NCBI GenBank assembly: GCA_937124525.1
Contig: CAKZLA010000082.1
Location: 1-7,218, forward strand
Length of the DNA stretch: 7,218 nt
DNA from: an uncultured Desulfobacterium sp.
GTDB taxonomy: Bacteria; Desulfobacterota; Desulfobacteria; Desulfobacterales; Desulfobacteraceae
Reading direction: 5' to 3'
Positions 7,205 to 7,218 of the stretch are shown here, piece by piece. How positions within the stretch are numbered: the stretch's first letter is position 1; each line of letters opens with the position of its first letter. The notes below the pieces were generated by a model that was not told where the DNA came from, did not search any database, and saw only the letters and a program-made list of their open reading frames with translations. The translations under genes and the position numbers were made by a program.

Positions 7205-7218
7205 GGGTCCAGAATACG

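Overview
The window holds one minus-strand gene cluster for periplasmic sensing and histidine-kinase signalling. The organism is most likely a Gram-negative bacterium. A Desulfobacterota (deltaproteobacterial) origin is my best guess, from the style of the sensor kinase (paired Cache sensors with GETYLVG..LMRSDS motifs, HAMP, PAS, hybrid kinase) and the moderate GC content. That placement is inference only.

Layout in transcription order (right to left). Positions 7218-7085 are an upstream region with two interlocked inverted repeats and a 10-bp palindrome. Next comes a family 5 (peptide/nickel-type) extracellular solute-binding protein (7084-5447), then a 48-bp gap. A 1305-residue membrane hybrid sensor kinase follows (5398-1481). 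It has two tandem Cache sensor units, HAMP, PAS, HisKA, HATPase, a receiver and a helical tail. A previously easy-to-miss 34-codon reading frame (1484-1380) starts in an ATGA overlap with the kinase stop and runs over the start of the next gene. The last gene (1387-119) encodes a soluble receiver plus NarX/DegS-type (HisKA_3) kinase. Positions 118-1 are AT-rich with no recognisable gene or convincing terminator.

Tight spacing, shared orientation and Shine-Dalgarno sites at each start suggest one operon. A working model, which is inference: the solute-binding protein captures a ligand in the periplasm and either presents it to the duplicated Cache sensor of the hybrid kinase or feeds a transporter encoded elsewhere. 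The hybrid kinase then passes the signal to the second protein, whose receiver (Asp62) controls a HisKA_3 kinase (His211). That kinase would phosphorylate a NarL/FixJ-type regulator not present here. No permease, ATPase, HPt protein or DNA-binding output regulator is encoded in the window.

Points most worth a second look are the 34-codon coupled frame with its duplicated initiation site, the double Cache sensor, the pairing of a solute-binding protein with kinases and no permease, and the pseudoknot-like inverted repeats at the right edge. All long open frames on the plus strand appear to be shadows of the minus-strand genes.
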